The notes under the pieces: generated by a model
Databases searched by the model: none
Told to the model about the DNA's origin: nothing
Seen by the model: only the letters and a program-made list of their open reading frames with translations
Program-made: the position numbers and the translations under genes
NCBI RefSeq assembly: GCF_001425085.1
Contig: NZ_LMDN01000003.1
Span: 714,341-778,340, forward strand
Length of the DNA stretch: 64,000 nt
Origin: Leifsonia sp. Root4
Lineage (GTDB): Bacteria > Actinomycetota > Actinomycetes > Actinomycetales > Microbacteriaceae
Direction of reading: 5' to 3'
Shown: positions 27,920 through 43,941 of the stretch, one piece after another
How positions within the stretch are numbered: position 1 is the first letter of the stretch
Layout of the letters: each line of letters starts with the position of its first letter

Positions 27920-27932
27920 CCCGAGCGGCGAA

Positions 27933-29378
27933 CTAGCTGCGCTTGTACGCGGGAGCCGCCTCGTTGTGGACATCGCCGACGACATGCACACGGATGTCGT
28001 TGGTCGAGCCGACGATTCCGGGAGGGGATCCGGAGATGACGACGACCTTGTCACCGACCTCTGCGAGGCCCTGGCCGAGCAGCACATCGTCGACCTGACC
28101 GATCATCTGGTCGGTGTGGGTGACGCGGTCGACCAGGTAGGTCTGGATGCCCCAGGTCAGTGCCAGGCGGCGGCGGATGCCGGGCTCCGGCGTGAACGCG
28201 ACCATGGGGATCTTCGAGCGGATGCGCGACATGCGGCGGGCAGAGTCACCGGACTCGGTGAAGACGCAGAGGAACTTGGCGTCGACGAAGTCGGCGACAT
28301 CGGCGGCGGCGAGGGTGATCGCCCCACCCTGCGTGCGGGGCTTGACCGTGAGCGGCAGGATGCGCTCCAGGCCATGCTCCTCGGTCGAGTCCACGATGCG
28401 TGCCATGGTCTGCACGGTCACGACCGGGTACTCGCCGACGCTGGTCTCACCGGAGAGCATCACGGCGTCTGCACCGTCGAGGACGGCGTTGGCGACGTCC
28501 GAGGTCTCTGCACGGGTCGGAACCGGGCTGGAAATCATCGACTCGAGCATCTGCGTGGCGACGATGACCGGCTTGGCCATGCGGCGGGCCAGCTCGACGG
28601 CGCGCTTCTGCACGATCGGCACGGCCTCGAGCGGAAGCTCGACGCCGAGGTCGCCACGGGCGACCATGATCGAGTCGAAGGCGTCGACGATTCCCTCGAG
28701 GGCCTCGACGGCCTGCGGCTTCTCGATCTTGGCGATGACGGGAACGCGGCGTCCCACCTCGTCCATGATCTCGTGCACGCGAGTGATGTCTTCTGCGTTG
28801 CGCACGAAGGAGAGGGCGATCAGGTCGGCGCCGAGCTCGAGGCCCCAGCGCAGATCGTCTTCGTCCTTCTCGGAGAGTGCGGGCACGTTCACGGCAACGC
28901 CGGGCAGGTTGATGCCCTTGTTGTTCGAGACGGTGCCGGCGACGATCGTCTTGGTCGTGACGACGACGCCGTCGGTCGAGACGACCTCGACGCGCACCTT
29001 TCCGTCGTCGATCAGCAGGAAGTCGCCCGGCTTCACGTCGCCCGGGAGTCCCTTGTAGGTGGTTCCACAGATCTCCTTGGTGCCGAGGATGTCCTCGGTG
29101 GTGATCTTGAAGATGTCGCCCTCTGCGAGCTCGTGCGGCCCGTCAGAGAACTTTCCGAGTCGGATCTTGGGGCCCTGCAGGTCGACCAGCACGGCCACGG
29201 CGCGGCCGGAGTCGTTGGCGGCCTTGCGCACGTTCTGGTAAACGCCCTCGTGCACGTCGTAGGTGCCGTGGCTCAGGTTCATGCGGCAGACGTCGACACC
29301 GGCATCGATGATCGCTCGGATCTGTTCATAGCTGGACGTTGCCGGTCCGAGGGTTGCGACGATTTTCGCGCGTCTCAT
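27933..29378 (-). CDS. pyk: pyruvate kinase
   Basis: Last glycolytic step: phosphoenolpyruvate plus ADP gives pyruvate and ATP. The 481-residue protein starts MRRAKIVATLGPATSS, has VCRMNLSHGT near residue 30 with the conserved Arg, DLQGPKIRLG near 67, the catalytic Lys/Glu/Asp signature VIAKIEKPQAVE and SIMVARGDLGVE near 215-245, ATQMLESMISSPVPTRAE near 275, and a C-terminal regulatory domain. Length and motif order are normal. GGAG lies 8 nt before the ATG. It stands after gltD but is separated by a strong hairpin, so it probably has its own transcript. Confidence 0.97.
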   Translation of the reverse strand: MRRAKIVATLGPATSSYEQIRAIIDAGVDVCRMNLSHGTYDVHEGVYQNVRKAANDSGRAVAVLVDLQGPKIRLGKFSDGPHELAEGDIFKITTEDILGTKEICGTTYKGLPGDVKPGDFLLIDDGKVRVEVVSTDGVVVTTKTIVAGTVSNNKGINLPGVAVNVPALSEKDEDDLRWGLELGADLIALSFVRNAEDITRVHEIMDEVGRRVPVIAKIEKPQAVEALEGIVDAFDSIMVARGDLGVELPLEAVPIVQKRAVELARRMAKPVIVATQMLESMISSPVPTRAETSDVANAVLDGADAVMLSGETSVGEYPVVTVQTMARIVDSTEEHGLERILPLTVKPRTQGGAITLAAADVADFVDAKFLCVFTESGDSARRMSRIRSKIPMVAFTPEPGIRRRLALTWGIQTYLVDRVTHTDQMIGQVDDVLLGQGLAEVGDKVVVISGSPPGIVGSTNDIRVHVVGDVHNEAAPAYKRS

Positions 29379-29426
29379 GTTTTGTACTCCGTACTTTGTG
29401 CCCGAATGGGCTCAGATGGGTTCTTG

Positions 29427-29460
29427 TCCGCGGCGGAGCGTTCGTTGGCTCCGCCGCGGA
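29427..29460 (-). terminator. terminator after gltBD
   Basis: A perfect 13-bp inverted repeat, TCCGCGGCGGAGC / GCTCCGCCGCGGA, with an 8-nt loop, 6 bp beyond the gltD stop. It separates gltD from pyk. Confidence 0.8.
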
Positions 29461-29466
29461 AAGTAT

Positions 29467-35494
<6,028 letters not shown>

Positions 35495-35606
35495 GACTGA
35501 CCGTCCTCACGAATGATGTGCAAGGGGACGCCATCGGCCCGTGGGTGGGATTGTGCCGCCCCCTTGATGCGAGGGGTATTCAGCAGGACTCGGAAGTGAC
35601 GAGCCT

Positions 35607-36575
35607 CTAGGGAAGGGGGCCGCTAGTGCTTGTGGCAGCGGCGGCAGGCTTCTGGACATCCGCGGCGCCGTTGCCGTCTTCGTCGTCTTCGAAATCTGCG
35701 TTGTCAGATTCTATATCAGCGTCGGCCGCACTCCATTCACGTCCGGGCACATAAGGGCTGATCTCGACCCCGGTGTGCCGGCGCGACTGCACGATGAAGA
35801 TGACGACACCGACCGCGATCGCAACCCAGGCAGCCCAGATGTTGGTGCGTACGCCGAGGAACATCTCACTCGGGTCAACCCGGATGGCTTCGAAGAAGCT
35901 ACGGCCAAGGCCGTACCAGATCAGGTATACAGCGAATGCCTTGCCCCAGCGCAGCGAGATCTTGCGCTCGAGGAACAGGATGACGGCGACGCCGAGCACG
36001 TTCCAGAGGATCTCGTAGAGGAATGTGGGGTGGAAGAGGGTGCCCTCCGGAAGACCGACGGGGAATGCCGGATTGTCCGAAGAAATTTCCAGGCCCCACG
36101 GCAAAGTCGTCGGCAAACCGTAGAGTTCGGCGTTGAACCAGTTGCCGAGACGGCCCATGGCCTGGGCCAGGAGCATGCCGGGAGCCAGCGCGTCTGCGAA
36201 GGTCCAGAAGCGGATGCCGGTCATGCGGCATCCGATGAACGCACCGACCGCGCCGCCGAGGAGGGCACCGAAGATGGCGTTGCCGCCCTCCCAGATGTAC
36301 AGGGTGCGCAGCAGATCGGCTCCGGCGTAGAAGTAATCGCCCGGGTGGGTGAGCACGTGGTAGATGCGCGCGCCGATGATGCCGAGCGGCACGGCCCAGA
36401 GGATGATGTCGAGCACGATTCCCGGCTCTGCACCACGCTTGGTCAGTCGCATGCTGGTCATGATCGTCGCGGCGACGATGCCGGCCAGAATGCACAGGGC
36501 GTAGGCGTGGATGCGGAACGGACCGAGGTCGAAGTAGCTCCACTCAGGACTCGGAATGCTCAACGGTGCAAACAC
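35607..36575 (-). CDS. lgt: prolipoprotein diacylglyceryl transferase
   Basis: Inner-membrane enzyme that transfers diacylglycerol to the lipobox Cys of prolipoproteins. The 322-residue protein has about seven hydrophobic segments, FRIHAYALCILAGI near residue 20 including the conserved HAY region, and the signature GRLGNWFNAELYGLPT near 140 with the essential Arg/Asn. A charged C-terminal tail rich in Asp and Ala is probably cytoplasmic. The frame extends further upstream, but the GTG at 36575 follows AAAGGG. A TAGACT box at 36604-36609, after trpA, gives it an own promoter in the trpCBA-lgt block. Confidence 0.95.
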   Translation of the reverse strand: MFAPLSIPSPEWSYFDLGPFRIHAYALCILAGIVAATIMTSMRLTKRGAEPGIVLDIILWAVPLGIIGARIYHVLTHPGDYFYAGADLLRTLYIWEGGNAIFGALLGGAVGAFIGCRMTGIRFWTFADALAPGMLLAQAMGRLGNWFNAELYGLPTTLPWGLEISSDNPAFPVGLPEGTLFHPTFLYEILWNVLGVAVILFLERKISLRWGKAFAVYLIWYGLGRSFFEAIRVDPSEMFLGVRTNIWAAWVAIAVGVVIFIVQSRRHTGVEISPYVPGREWSAADADIESDNADFEDDEDGNGAADVQKPAAAATSTSGPLP

Positions 36576-36603
36576 CAGTACTACCCTTTCGTTGGTTTCT
36601 GTG

Positions 36604-36609
36604 AGTCTA
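36604..36609 (-). promoter_or_regulatory. -10 element of the lgt promoter
   Basis: TAGACT on the minus strand, 11 bp beyond the trpA stop and 28 nt before the lgt GTG. It leaves a leader of about 22 nt with the AAAGGG ribosome site. Confidence 0.5.
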
Positions 36610-36619
36610 GACGGCGCGG

Positions 36620-37405
36620 CTAGGCGGCGGACTTGCCTGCAGCGAGCTGCAGGGCGAGGGCGCCGACGGCGTCGACTCCCCCGTCGGCCAGTGCCTTGAC
36701 GAGAGCGGAGCCGACGATCGCGCCGTCGGCGTAGCCGAGCACCTCGCGCACCTGCTCCGGCGTCGAGATGCCGACTCCGACGCATGCGCTGGTCGAACCG
36801 GCCGCGCGTAGGCGCTCGATCAGGCCGCGGGCGGCCGCGTCGACGTCGGCGCGGGCACCGGTGATGCCCATCGTCGAGACGGCGTAGACGAAGCCGCGGC
36901 TGGCGTCGACGACGCGCCGCAGGCGTTCGGGGGTGGAGGTCGGTGCGGCTAGGAACACGCGGTCGAGACCGGTGCGCTCCGAGGCGGCGATCCAGTCAGC
37001 TCCCTCATCGGGGATGAGGTCCGGCGTGATCAGGCCGGCGCCGCCCGCCGCGGCGAGGTCGTCTGCAAAACGCTCGACGCCGTACTGCACGACGGGGTTC
37101 CAGTACGTCATGATCAGCACCGGCGCCTTCACCTGGGCGGTGATCGCCGAGATGGCGGTGAAGCCGTCGCGGAGGCGAAAGCCGTCGGCCAGCGCACTCT
37201 GGGTGGCGGCCTGGATGACGGAGCCGTCCATCACGGGATCGGAGTACGGCAGGCCCATCTCGAGGATGTCGACACCGTTCTCGACGAGGGCGACGGCGGC
37301 ATCGACGCTCGCGCCGAGGCTCGGGAATCCGACCGGGAGGTAACCGATGAGGGCCCCGCTGCCGGCGTCGACCCTGGTGCGGATTGTCGCTTCGACCGAA
37401 CTCAT
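36620..37405 (-). CDS. trpA: tryptophan synthase, alpha chain
   Basis: Cleaves indole-3-glycerol phosphate to indole, which is channelled to TrpB. The 261-residue TIM barrel has LPVGFPSL near residue 23, the catalytic Glu and Asp in [15 protein letters not shown] near 47-60, [10 protein letters not shown] near 99, and the phosphate-binding [11 protein letters not shown] near 208 and GAIVGSALV near 229. The start ATG overlaps the trpB stop as ATGA, so translation is coupled. Confidence 0.97.
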   Translation of the reverse strand: MSSVEATIRTRVDAGSGALIGYLPVGFPSLGASVDAAVALVENGVDILEMGLPYSDPVMDGSVIQAATQSALADGFRLRDGFTAISAITAQVKAPVLIMTYWNPVVQYGVERFADDLAAAGGAGLITPDLIPDEGADWIAASERTGLDRVFLAAPTSTPERLRRVVDASRGFVYAVSTMGITGARADVDAAARGLIERLRAAGSTSACVGVGISTPEQVREVLGYADGAIVGSALVKALADGGVDAVGALALQLAAGKSAA

Positions 37406-38652
37406 GACTGCTGTGCTCCCTGGTCGATCAAGTTGAAGTAGCGTCCGGCCGTTTCCATGTCCTTGTCGCCGCGACCGCTGAGGTTGACGAGGATCGTCGA
37501 GTCCGGGCCGAGTTCACGGCCGAGCTCGAGGGCGCCGGCGAGGGCATGGGCGGACTCGATGGCCGGGATGATGCCCTCTGTGCGGCTGAGGAGCATGAGC
37601 GCGTCCATGGCTGCGGCATCCGTCACCGGTCGGTACTGGGCGCGACCGATGCTGTTCAGCCAGGCGTGCTCCGGGCCGACGCCCGGGTAGTCGAGGCCGG
37701 CGGAGATCGAGTGGGACTCGTAGGTCTGACCGTCCTCGTCCTGCAGCATCATGCTGCGCGCACCGTGCAGAACGCCCGGACGACCCTTGGTGATCGTGGC
37801 GGCGTGCTTCGGCGTGTCTGCGCCTTCGCCAGCGGCCTCGTAGCCGTAGAGGGCGACGGAGGGGTCGTCGAGGAAGGCGTGGAAGATGCCCATGGCGTTG
37901 GATCCGCCGCCGACGCAGGCCGCGACAGCATCCGGGAGGGAGCCGGTGAGCTCGAGAACCTGCTCGCGCGCCTCTTCGCCGATGATCTTCTGGAAGTCAC
38001 GGACCATGGCGGGGAACGGGTGGGGGCCCGCGACGGTGCCGAAGATGTAGTTGGTGTTCTCGACGTTGGTGACCCAGTCACGCATGGCGTCGTTGATGGC
38101 GTCCTTCAGCGTGCGGGAGCCGGCCTTGACGGCGACGACCTCCGCGCCGAGCAGGCGCATGCGGGCGACGTTCAGCGCCTGACGCTCCGTGTCGACCTCG
38201 CCCATGTAGACGACGCACTCGAAACCGAACAGGGCGGCGGCCGTCGCGGTGGCGACACCGTGCTGGCCTGCGCCCGTCTCGGCGATGACGCGGGTCTTGC
38301 CGATGCGCTTGGTGAGCAGCGCCTGGCCGAGCACGTTGTTGATCTTGTGCGAACCGGTGTGGTTCAGGTCCTCGCGCTTGAGGATGATGCGGGCGCCGCC
38401 GGCGTGCGCGGCGAAACGCGGCACCTCGGTGATGATCGACGGACGACCCGTGTAGCTCCGGTGCAGCTCGGTGAGCTCGGCGGCGAAGGTCGGGTCCTTC
38501 TTCGCGATGTCGTAGGCGAGCGTGAGCTCATCGAGCGCCGCGACGAGCGACTCCGGGACGAAGCGGCCGCCGAAGTCGCCGAAGTACGGGCCGAGCTCGT
38601 CGCGCAGCTTGCCGGTGGGTTCTGTGGACGTGGGCTCTGTGGAATCAGACAT
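37402..38652 (-). CDS. trpB: tryptophan synthase, beta chain
   Basis: PLP enzyme that condenses indole with serine. The 416-residue protein has the N-terminal [14 protein letters not shown], the PLP Lys in [14 protein letters not shown] near residue 98, [13 protein letters not shown] near 122, the phosphate-binding GGGSNAMG near 245, and ends with LSGRGDKDM. Its ATG directly abuts the trpC stop codon (TAGATG). The 14-residue N-terminal extension before GKLRDELG is Thr/Pro/Glu-rich. Confidence 0.97.
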   Translation of the reverse strand: MSDSTEPTSTEPTGKLRDELGPYFGDFGGRFVPESLVAALDELTLAYDIAKKDPTFAAELTELHRSYTGRPSIITEVPRFAAHAGGARIILKREDLNHTGSHKINNVLGQALLTKRIGKTRVIAETGAGQHGVATATAAALFGFECVVYMGEVDTERQALNVARMRLLGAEVVAVKAGSRTLKDAINDAMRDWVTNVENTNYIFGTVAGPHPFPAMVRDFQKIIGEEAREQVLELTGSLPDAVAACVGGGSNAMGIFHAFLDDPSVALYGYEAAGEGADTPKHAATITKGRPGVLHGARSMMLQDEDGQTYESHSISAGLDYPGVGPEHAWLNSIGRAQYRPVTDAAAMDALMLLSRTEGIIPAIESAHALAGALELGRELGPDSTILVNLSGRGDKDMETAGRYFNLIDQGAQQS

Positions 38653-39423
38653 CTAGACCGCCAGGAATTCGGAGAGGGTTCGGATGGGGTCGCTCGTGAC
38701 GAGCGCTTCGCCGACCAGGACGACATCGGCGCCCGCCGCGCGGTAGTGCGCGACATCCGCCGCAGAGAGCACCGCGGACTCGGCCACCTTGATCGTGCCG
38801 GCCGGGATGCGCTCGGCCAGGGTGCCGAAGAGGTTCTTGTCGAGCTCGAAGGTGGAGAGGTTGCGCGCGTTGACACCGATCAGGGAGGCCCCGAGGTCGA
38901 TGGCCCGATCGAGCTCGTCTGCACTGTGCGTCTCCACGAGCGGCGTCATGCCGAGCTCGAGGATGAGTGCGTGCAGCTCGGCCAGCAGCGGCTGCTCGAG
39001 CGCGGCGACGATGAGCAACACGAGGTCGGCGCCTGCTGCGCGGGCCTCGAGCACCTGGTAGGGCGTCGCGATGAAGTCCTTGCGCAGAACGGGCAGGCTC
39101 ACAGCGGCGCGCACGGCCTCGAGGTCGGCGAGGGAGCCGCCGAAACGGCGCTCCTCGGTCAGCACGCTGATGGCGCTGGCGCCGCCGGTCTCGTATGCCG
39201 CGGCCAACGCCGCTGGATCGCGGATCTCGGCGAGCTTGCCGCGCGACGGGCTCGCCCGCTTGACCTCCGCGATGACCTTGACGCGCTCGGCCGGGGCCAG
39301 TGCGCGCAGGGCGTCGATCGCGGCCGGGCGCGCAAGCGCCGCAGCCTCGACGGTGGCGTATGGCCGACTCAGCCGACGCCGTTCGGCGTCTTCAACGGAA
39401 CCGGCGGTGAGCTCGGAGAGCAC
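38653..39423 (-). CDS. trpC: indole-3-glycerol phosphate synthase
   Basis: Ring closure and decarboxylation of CdRP to indole-3-glycerol phosphate. The 256-residue TIM barrel has [14 protein letters not shown] near residue 52 with the catalytic Lys, [13 protein letters not shown] near 86, [12 protein letters not shown] near 112, [11 protein letters not shown] near 180 and AESAVLS near 213. The GTG start is 3 bp after the stop of the HGxxPAAW gene. No trpD, trpF or trpG is present in the window, so these steps are encoded elsewhere; in actinobacteria the TrpF step can be done by PriA/HisA. Confidence 0.97.
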   Translation of the reverse strand: MLSELTAGSVEDAERRRLSRPYATVEAAALARPAAIDALRALAPAERVKVIAEVKRASPSRGKLAEIRDPAALAAAYETGGASAISVLTEERRFGGSLADLEAVRAAVSLPVLRKDFIATPYQVLEARAAGADLVLLIVAALEQPLLAELHALILELGMTPLVETHSADELDRAIDLGASLIGVNARNLSTFELDKNLFGTLAERIPAGTIKVAESAVLSAADVAHYRAAGADVVLVGEALVTSDPIRTLSEFLAV

Positions 39424-39426
39424 TCG

Positions 39427-39657
39427 CTAGTGCGCTTTCGGAGCGTACTTCGGGCCGTTCGTACCGTAGCCGGCCTTGGCGAGCACCCAGCCGACGATCA
39501 GACCGACGAGCAGCAGACCCGCCGACGCCCAGACGAGCCACTGCAGGTCGAGGAAGAACGCGACGGTGCCGATCAGGAAGGCGATGAGCATGATGAAGAC
39601 CGAGGTCCATGCGGCCGGCGAGTGGCCGTGGCCTGGATCAACTGACTCTGTACTCAT
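39427..39657 (-). CDS. HGxxPAAW family small membrane protein
   Basis: A 76-residue protein with the signature HGHSPAAWTSVF near residue 10 and two hydrophobic helices, about 17-36 and 40-60. It belongs to the small HGxxPAAW (DUF6704) family, typically found in actinobacterial trp operons; the function is unknown. AAGGAGCACC precedes the ATG, and a TAGACT box lies 36 nt upstream of the start codon. The next gene, trpC, begins 3 bp after its stop. Confidence 0.88.
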   Translation of the reverse strand: MSTESVDPGHGHSPAAWTSVFIMLIAFLIGTVAFFLDLQWLVWASAGLLLVGLIVGWVLAKAGYGTNGPKYAPKAH

Positions 39658-39693
39658 GGTGCTCCTTAAAAAGTTCTGAAGGGGGTGATGGAA

Positions 39694-39699
39694 AGTCTA
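39694..39699 (-). promoter_or_regulatory. -10 element of the HGxxPAAW-trpCBA promoter
   Basis: TAGACT on the minus strand in the 93-bp gap after the Trp-associated membrane protein gene. This would be an internal promoter serving the HGxxPAAW gene, trpC, trpB and trpA independently of trpE. Confidence 0.45.
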
Positions 39700-39750
39700 G
39701 CGGTTCCGGGGCTCTGGCCCGGGACTACCGGCCGGGGGTACCGCCAGGGC

Positions 39751-40347
39751 TCACTGCTCCGTGGGGTCGCTGCCGCGGCTGAGTTCGTCCCAGTTGTCGA
39801 TCGCAGTGTCCTTGGCGCTCTGCGGTGCCGCATCGGCGTTCGCCAGACGCACCGCCTGGTACTTGCGGCCGGGGCCCGGCCAGCGCCTGGAGGTCACGAG
39901 CACACCGATTCCGGCCGCTGCGAACAGCACGCCGGAGACGACGCCGACCCAGGGCCAGAGGGTTGTCGTGGCATCCGTGATCAGCGCGAGCACCGAGTTG
40001 TCGCCCGCGACGCCCGTGAGCGTGCTGACGCTCGCGATCGCGGCTCCCGCCGGGTCGAGGATGGCCGAGAAGGAGGCGAGCACGACGGAGAGGCCGAGCA
40101 GCACCTCGAGCGCGCCGAGCACGACGCGGAACACGGGACCGGCGATCGTCAGCGCGCCGCCGAGGGCGAGCCCGGCGAGGGCCAGCGCCGAGAGTGCGGG
40201 CGCCGCCGCCGCACCGTCGATCTCGACCGGGTTCACACCGATGTGTGCGATCACCCATATCTGCGTCCACGCCAGCATGGCGAGCACGGCGGCGAGGAGC
40301 CCGGCGAGCACGAAACTGAGTTTGATCCGCGATGCGCTCATGGTCAC
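39751..40347 (-). CDS. Trp biosynthesis-associated membrane protein
   Basis: A 198-residue protein of the Trp_oprn_chp family (TIGR02234), typically located beside trpE in actinobacteria; the function is unknown. Four hydrophobic segments are visible, near residues 10-32, 45-70, 78-95 and 130-152, followed by a conserved SRRWPGPGRKYQ cytoplasmic tail. The GTG start overlaps the trpE stop as GTGA; an ATG two codons on is also possible. Confidence 0.85.
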   Translation of the reverse strand: MTMSASRIKLSFVLAGLLAAVLAMLAWTQIWVIAHIGVNPVEIDGAAAAPALSALALAGLALGGALTIAGPVFRVVLGALEVLLGLSVVLASFSAILDPAGAAIASVSTLTGVAGDNSVLALITDATTTLWPWVGVVSGVLFAAAGIGVLVTSRRWPGPGRKYQAVRLANADAAPQSAKDTAIDNWDELSRGSDPTEQ

Positions 40348-41867
40348 TGCACCCGTCGCAGTGCGTTCGCGATCGCGACGGCCCGCAGCGGAGCGGCCGC
40401 CTTGTTCTGCGACTCCTCGAACTCCGACTGCGGAACCGAGTCGAGCACGAGCCCTCCGCCCGCCTGCACCCTGGCCACGCCGCCCATGATGGTCGCGGTG
40501 CGGATGGCGATGGCGAGGTCGGCGTCGCCGGCGAAGCCGAAGTAGCCGACGACTCCCCCGTAGACGCCGCGCTGAGCCGGCTCGAGGTCGTCGATGATCT
40601 GCAGGGCGCGCGGTTTCGGCGCACCGGAGAGCGTGCCCGCCGGGAAGGTGGCGCGGAACACCGAGATCGCGTTCTTGCCTGCCACGAGGTCACCCTCGAC
40701 CGAGGAGACAATGTGCATGATGTGGCTGAAACGCTCGACCCGCATGAACTCGGTGACCTCGACGCTGCCGGGGGTGCAGACCTTGGCGAGGTCGTTGCGG
40801 GCCAGGTCGACGAGCATGAGGTGCTCTGCGCGCTCCTTGGCGTCGGCCAGCAGCTCGGTCTCGAGCTCGTTGTCGGCATCCGGGGTCGCGCCGCGGGGCC
40901 GGGATCCGGCGATCGGATTCGTGAACACCCGCTTGTTCGAGACCTTGACCAGCGCCTCCGGCGAGGAGCCGACGATCCAGTACGGCTCGTCATCCGGGGT
41001 CTCGAGGCTGAGCAGGTACATGTAGGGGCTCGGGTTGAGGCTGCGCAGCACCCGGTAGACGTCGATCGGCGTCGCGGTGCAGTCCTCCTCGAAGCGCTGC
41101 GAGATGACGACCTGGAAGATGTCGCCGTCACGGATGTGCTCCTTGGCCGTCTCCACGGAGGCCAGGAAGTCCTCGCGCTCCGTGCGCGAGCGCGCCGACG
41201 AGTTCGTGTTCATGTCGACCTCGGCCAGCCAGGCCTCGGAGGGCTGGGCGAGCCGCTGCTGCAGGCTGTCGAGCCTGGCCTGCGCGTCGGCCCAGAGCTC
41301 GTCGGCGCCCTCGCGACCGTCGTTCAGGACGTTGGCGATCAGCTGAACGGTTCCGTACTTGTGGTCGATGGCGACGAGGTCGGCGACGAAGCTGAATGCC
41401 TGACCCGGCACGGCGTTCTCGGCCGGCGGGCGGTTCGGCAGGCGCTCGAGCTGCCGGATCGCCTCCCAGCCGATGAAGCCGACGAGTCCACCGGTGAGCG
41501 GGGGGACGTCTGGCAGCCTGGGCGTCTTCCAGCGTTCGAAGAGCTGCTCGAGGGCGGCGAGGGGGGCGAGCTGTGCCGCGTCGCCGAGCACACGCTCGGC
41601 CGATTCGCCGTAGTCGATCCAAGCGACGGCGTCATCCGTCTGGGTGAGCACACCGAAGGAGGAGACGCCGACGAAGGAGAATCGCGACCAGATGCCGCCC
41701 TGCTCCGCCGATTCGAGCAGGAAGCTGCCCGGGCGGCCTTCCGCCAGCTTGCGGTAGATGTTGACGGGGGTCTCGCCATCGGCGAAGAGCTGACGCATCA
41801 CCGGGATCACCCGGTGCTCTGCGGCGACGGCGTCGAAGCTCGCGCGGTTCGTGGTTCCGGTGCTCAT
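40344..41867 (-). CDS. trpE: anthranilate synthase component I
   Basis: Converts chorismate to anthranilate with TrpG-supplied ammonia. The 507-residue protein has the N-terminal feedback element GSFLLESAEQGGIWSRFSFVG near residue 47 (LLES binds tryptophan in the family), and the chorismate-binding domain with IFQVVISQRF near 250, GSSPEALV near 303, PIAGSRPRGAT near 320, DLARNDLAKVC near 355 and GTLSGAPKPRA near 415. GGAG lies 9 nt before the ATG. It starts 26 bp after the hisI stop, so his and trp genes could share a transcript. No leader peptide with Trp codons was seen. Confidence 0.97.
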   Translation of the reverse strand: MSTGTTNRASFDAVAAEHRVIPVMRQLFADGETPVNIYRKLAEGRPGSFLLESAEQGGIWSRFSFVGVSSFGVLTQTDDAVAWIDYGESAERVLGDAAQLAPLAALEQLFERWKTPRLPDVPPLTGGLVGFIGWEAIRQLERLPNRPPAENAVPGQAFSFVADLVAIDHKYGTVQLIANVLNDGREGADELWADAQARLDSLQQRLAQPSEAWLAEVDMNTNSSARSRTEREDFLASVETAKEHIRDGDIFQVVISQRFEEDCTATPIDVYRVLRSLNPSPYMYLLSLETPDDEPYWIVGSSPEALVKVSNKRVFTNPIAGSRPRGATPDADNELETELLADAKERAEHLMLVDLARNDLAKVCTPGSVEVTEFMRVERFSHIMHIVSSVEGDLVAGKNAISVFRATFPAGTLSGAPKPRALQIIDDLEPAQRGVYGGVVGYFGFAGDADLAIAIRTATIMGGVARVQAGGGLVLDSVPQSEFEESQNKAAAPLRAVAIANALRRVQ

Positions 41868-41893
41868 CGGAAGGGGCTCCGTTCGGACAATCT

Positions 41894-42262
41894 CTAGGAC
41901 GGCAGGATGAAGGGCTGGAGGGGGTCGACGTCGAAGCAGCTGTGCGCTCCGGTGTGGCAGGCTGCGCCGATCTGCTCAACCTGCACGAGCAGGGTGTCGG
42001 CGTCGCAGTCGAGGGCGGCACCGCGCACGAACTGGGCGTGCCCGGAGGTGTCGCCCTTGCGCCAGTACTCCTGGCGGGAGCGGGACCAGAAGGTGACGCG
42101 CCCCTCGCTGAGAGTGCGGCGGAGCGCCTCGGCGTTCATCCAGCCCATCATCAGCACCTCGCCGCTGTCGTGCTGCTGGATGATCGCGGGCAACAGCCCG
42201 TCGCCGTTGAACACGGCGCGTTCGATCACGCCGTCGATGTCCATGTCGCTCCGCTCGCTCAT
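41894..42262 (-). CDS. hisI: phosphoribosyl-AMP cyclohydrolase
   Basis: Third step of histidine synthesis, opening the adenine ring of PR-AMP. The 122-residue monofunctional HisI has [14 protein letters not shown] near residue 38, [16 protein letters not shown] near 60, the metal-binding [20 protein letters not shown] near 85, and ends HSCF. The PR-ATP pyrophosphatase is a separate gene (hisE). The start overlaps the hisF stop by 4 bp (ATGA). Confidence 0.96.
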   Translation of the reverse strand: MSERSDMDIDGVIERAVFNGDGLLPAIIQQHDSGEVLMMGWMNAEALRRTLSEGRVTFWSRSRQEYWRKGDTSGHAQFVRGAALDCDADTLLVQVEQIGAACHTGAHSCFDVDPLQPFILPS

Positions 42263-43023
42263 GCGCGCACCGGCATTCCCTCGGCTGCGAGGGCCGCCTT
42301 GACGTCGCCGATGCTGAGTTCACCGTTGTGGAACACGGATGCCGCCAGCACGGCGTCGGCCCCTGCGGTGATCGCAGGGGGGAAGTGCGCCGCGGCCCCC
42401 GCGCCGCCGGAGGCGATCACCGGCACGGTGCTCAGCTCCCGGATGGCGCGGATAAGCTCGAGGTCGAAGCCCTGCTTCGTGCCGTCGGCGTCGATCGAGT
42501 TGACGAGCAGCTCGCCTACACCGAGCTCGATGGCCTGCCTCGCCCACGCGAGCGCGTCGAGGTCGGTCTCCGTGCGGCCGCCGTGAGTGGTCACGACGAA
42601 GCCGGACTCCGTGCGCTCGCTGCGCTTGATGTCGAGCGAGAGTACGAGAACCTGGGAGCCGAAGCGGTCGGCGATCTCGGCGATCAATGCGGGGCGGGCG
42701 ATCGCGGCACTGTTCACGCCGACCTTGTCCGCGCCGTTGGCCTGCAGCTTCGAGACGTCCTCGACGCTGCGGATGCCGCCGCCGACGGTGAGCGGGATGA
42801 ACACCTGTTCGGCGGTCGCCCGCACGACGTCGTAGGTCGTCGAGCGGTTGTCGACGGTCGCGGTGACGTCGAGGAAGGTGAGCTCGTCTGCGCCCTGCTC
42901 GAAGTAACGCTTGGCGAGCTCGACCGGGTCGCCCGCGTCGCGCAGGTTCTGGAAGTTGACGCCCTTGACGACGCGGCCTTCGGCCACGTCGAGGCACGGG
43001 ATCACGCGAACGGAGAGAGACAT
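42259..43023 (-). CDS. hisF: imidazole glycerol phosphate synthase, cyclase subunit
   Basis: TIM-barrel cyclase that uses ammonia from HisH. The 254-residue protein has [17 protein letters not shown] near residue 8 with catalytic Asp-12, [12 protein letters not shown] near 80, VLSLDIKR near 128 with the second Asp, and [13 protein letters not shown] near 220. hisH, hisA, hisB, hisC and hisD are not in the window. It overlaps hisI and starts 10 bp after the hisG stop. Confidence 0.97.
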   Translation of the reverse strand: MSLSVRVIPCLDVAEGRVVKGVNFQNLRDAGDPVELAKRYFEQGADELTFLDVTATVDNRSTTYDVVRATAEQVFIPLTVGGGIRSVEDVSKLQANGADKVGVNSAAIARPALIAEIADRFGSQVLVLSLDIKRSERTESGFVVTTHGGRTETDLDALAWARQAIELGVGELLVNSIDADGTKQGFDLELIRAIRELSTVPVIASGGAGAAAHFPPAITAGADAVLAASVFHNGELSIGDVKAALAAEGMPVRA

Positions 43024-43033
43024 CGCCGCCGCC

Positions 43034-43873
43034 CTAGAGTCTGGCTGCGTGGATCGAGCTGACGAGGATGGCGCGGGCGCCGATCTCGTAGAGCGCGTCC
43101 ATCATGTGGTTCGTCTCGGCACGCGGGATCATGACCCGCACGGCTGCCCACTCCGGGTCGTGCAGCGGCGAGACCGTCGGCGACTCGATGCCGGGGGCGA
43201 CACGGGTCGCCTCCTCGAGCAGGGCGACGGGGATGTCGTAGTCCATGATCACGTACTGGCGGGCGACGAGCACACCCTGCAGGCGGCGCAAAAGCGTTGC
43301 GACGCCCGGCTTCTCGTCCTCAGAACGGATCAGCACGGCGGTCGACTCGAGCAGCACCGGGCCGAAGATGTCGAGCCCGGCCGCGCGGAGCGTCGCCCCG
43401 GTGGAGACGACGTCGGCCACGGCATCCGCGACCCCGAGGCGCACGGCGGATTCGACGGCGCCGTCGAGCTTGACGAGCTCGGCCTCGATGCCCGCTGCGC
43501 GGAGGAAATCGCCGACGAGGCCCGGGTAGCTGGTCGCGACGCGCACACCGGCGAGGTCGCCCAGCTGGCGGAAGCGGTCGGCGGGGCCGGCGAAGCGGAA
43601 GGTGGACGCGGCGAAGTCGAGCTCGTGCACCTCGACGGCCGGCGAGCCGGAGTCGAGCAGCAGGTCGCGACCGGTGATGCCGACGTCGAGGGCACCCGAG
43701 CCGACGTAGGTGGCGATGTCGCGCGGGCGCAGGTAGAAGAACTCCACGTCGTTGCGGGGGTCGGGCGTGTGCAGCTCGCGCGGGTCGCGGCGGCCGGTGT
43801 AGCCAGCCTCGAACAGCATCTGGGCGGCGGTTTCAGACAGTGAGCCCTTGTTGGGCACGGCAATTCTCAGCAT
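43034..43873 (-). CDS. hisG: ATP phosphoribosyltransferase, long form
   Basis: First, feedback-controlled step of histidine synthesis. The 279-residue product has [20 protein letters not shown] at the start, [14 protein letters not shown] near 70, the PRPP-binding region [18 protein letters not shown] near 155, and a C-terminal ACT-like regulatory domain ([21 protein letters not shown]), so it does not need HisZ. The ATG at 43873 is chosen because homologues begin at this motif; an upstream ATG at 43909 adds 12 residues with no better ribosome site. It follows hisE by 68 bp. Confidence 0.96.
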   Translation of the reverse strand: MLRIAVPNKGSLSETAAQMLFEAGYTGRRDPRELHTPDPRNDVEFFYLRPRDIATYVGSGALDVGITGRDLLLDSGSPAVEVHELDFAASTFRFAGPADRFRQLGDLAGVRVATSYPGLVGDFLRAAGIEAELVKLDGAVESAVRLGVADAVADVVSTGATLRAAGLDIFGPVLLESTAVLIRSEDEKPGVATLLRRLQGVLVARQYVIMDYDIPVALLEEATRVAPGIESPTVSPLHDPEWAAVRVMIPRAETNHMMDALYEIGARAILVSSIHAARL

Positions 43874-43941
43874 CGGGGTGGTGCTCTCTGGATCGTTTCT
43901 CACGGACATCGGTTCGTCGGGACTGCGCAGGGCGCAGCGGA

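Noticed and set aside
41868..41893. Tryptophan leader peptide or attenuator before trpE
   Set aside because: Only 26 bp separate hisI and trpE; no short frame with Trp codons and no terminator hairpin is present.
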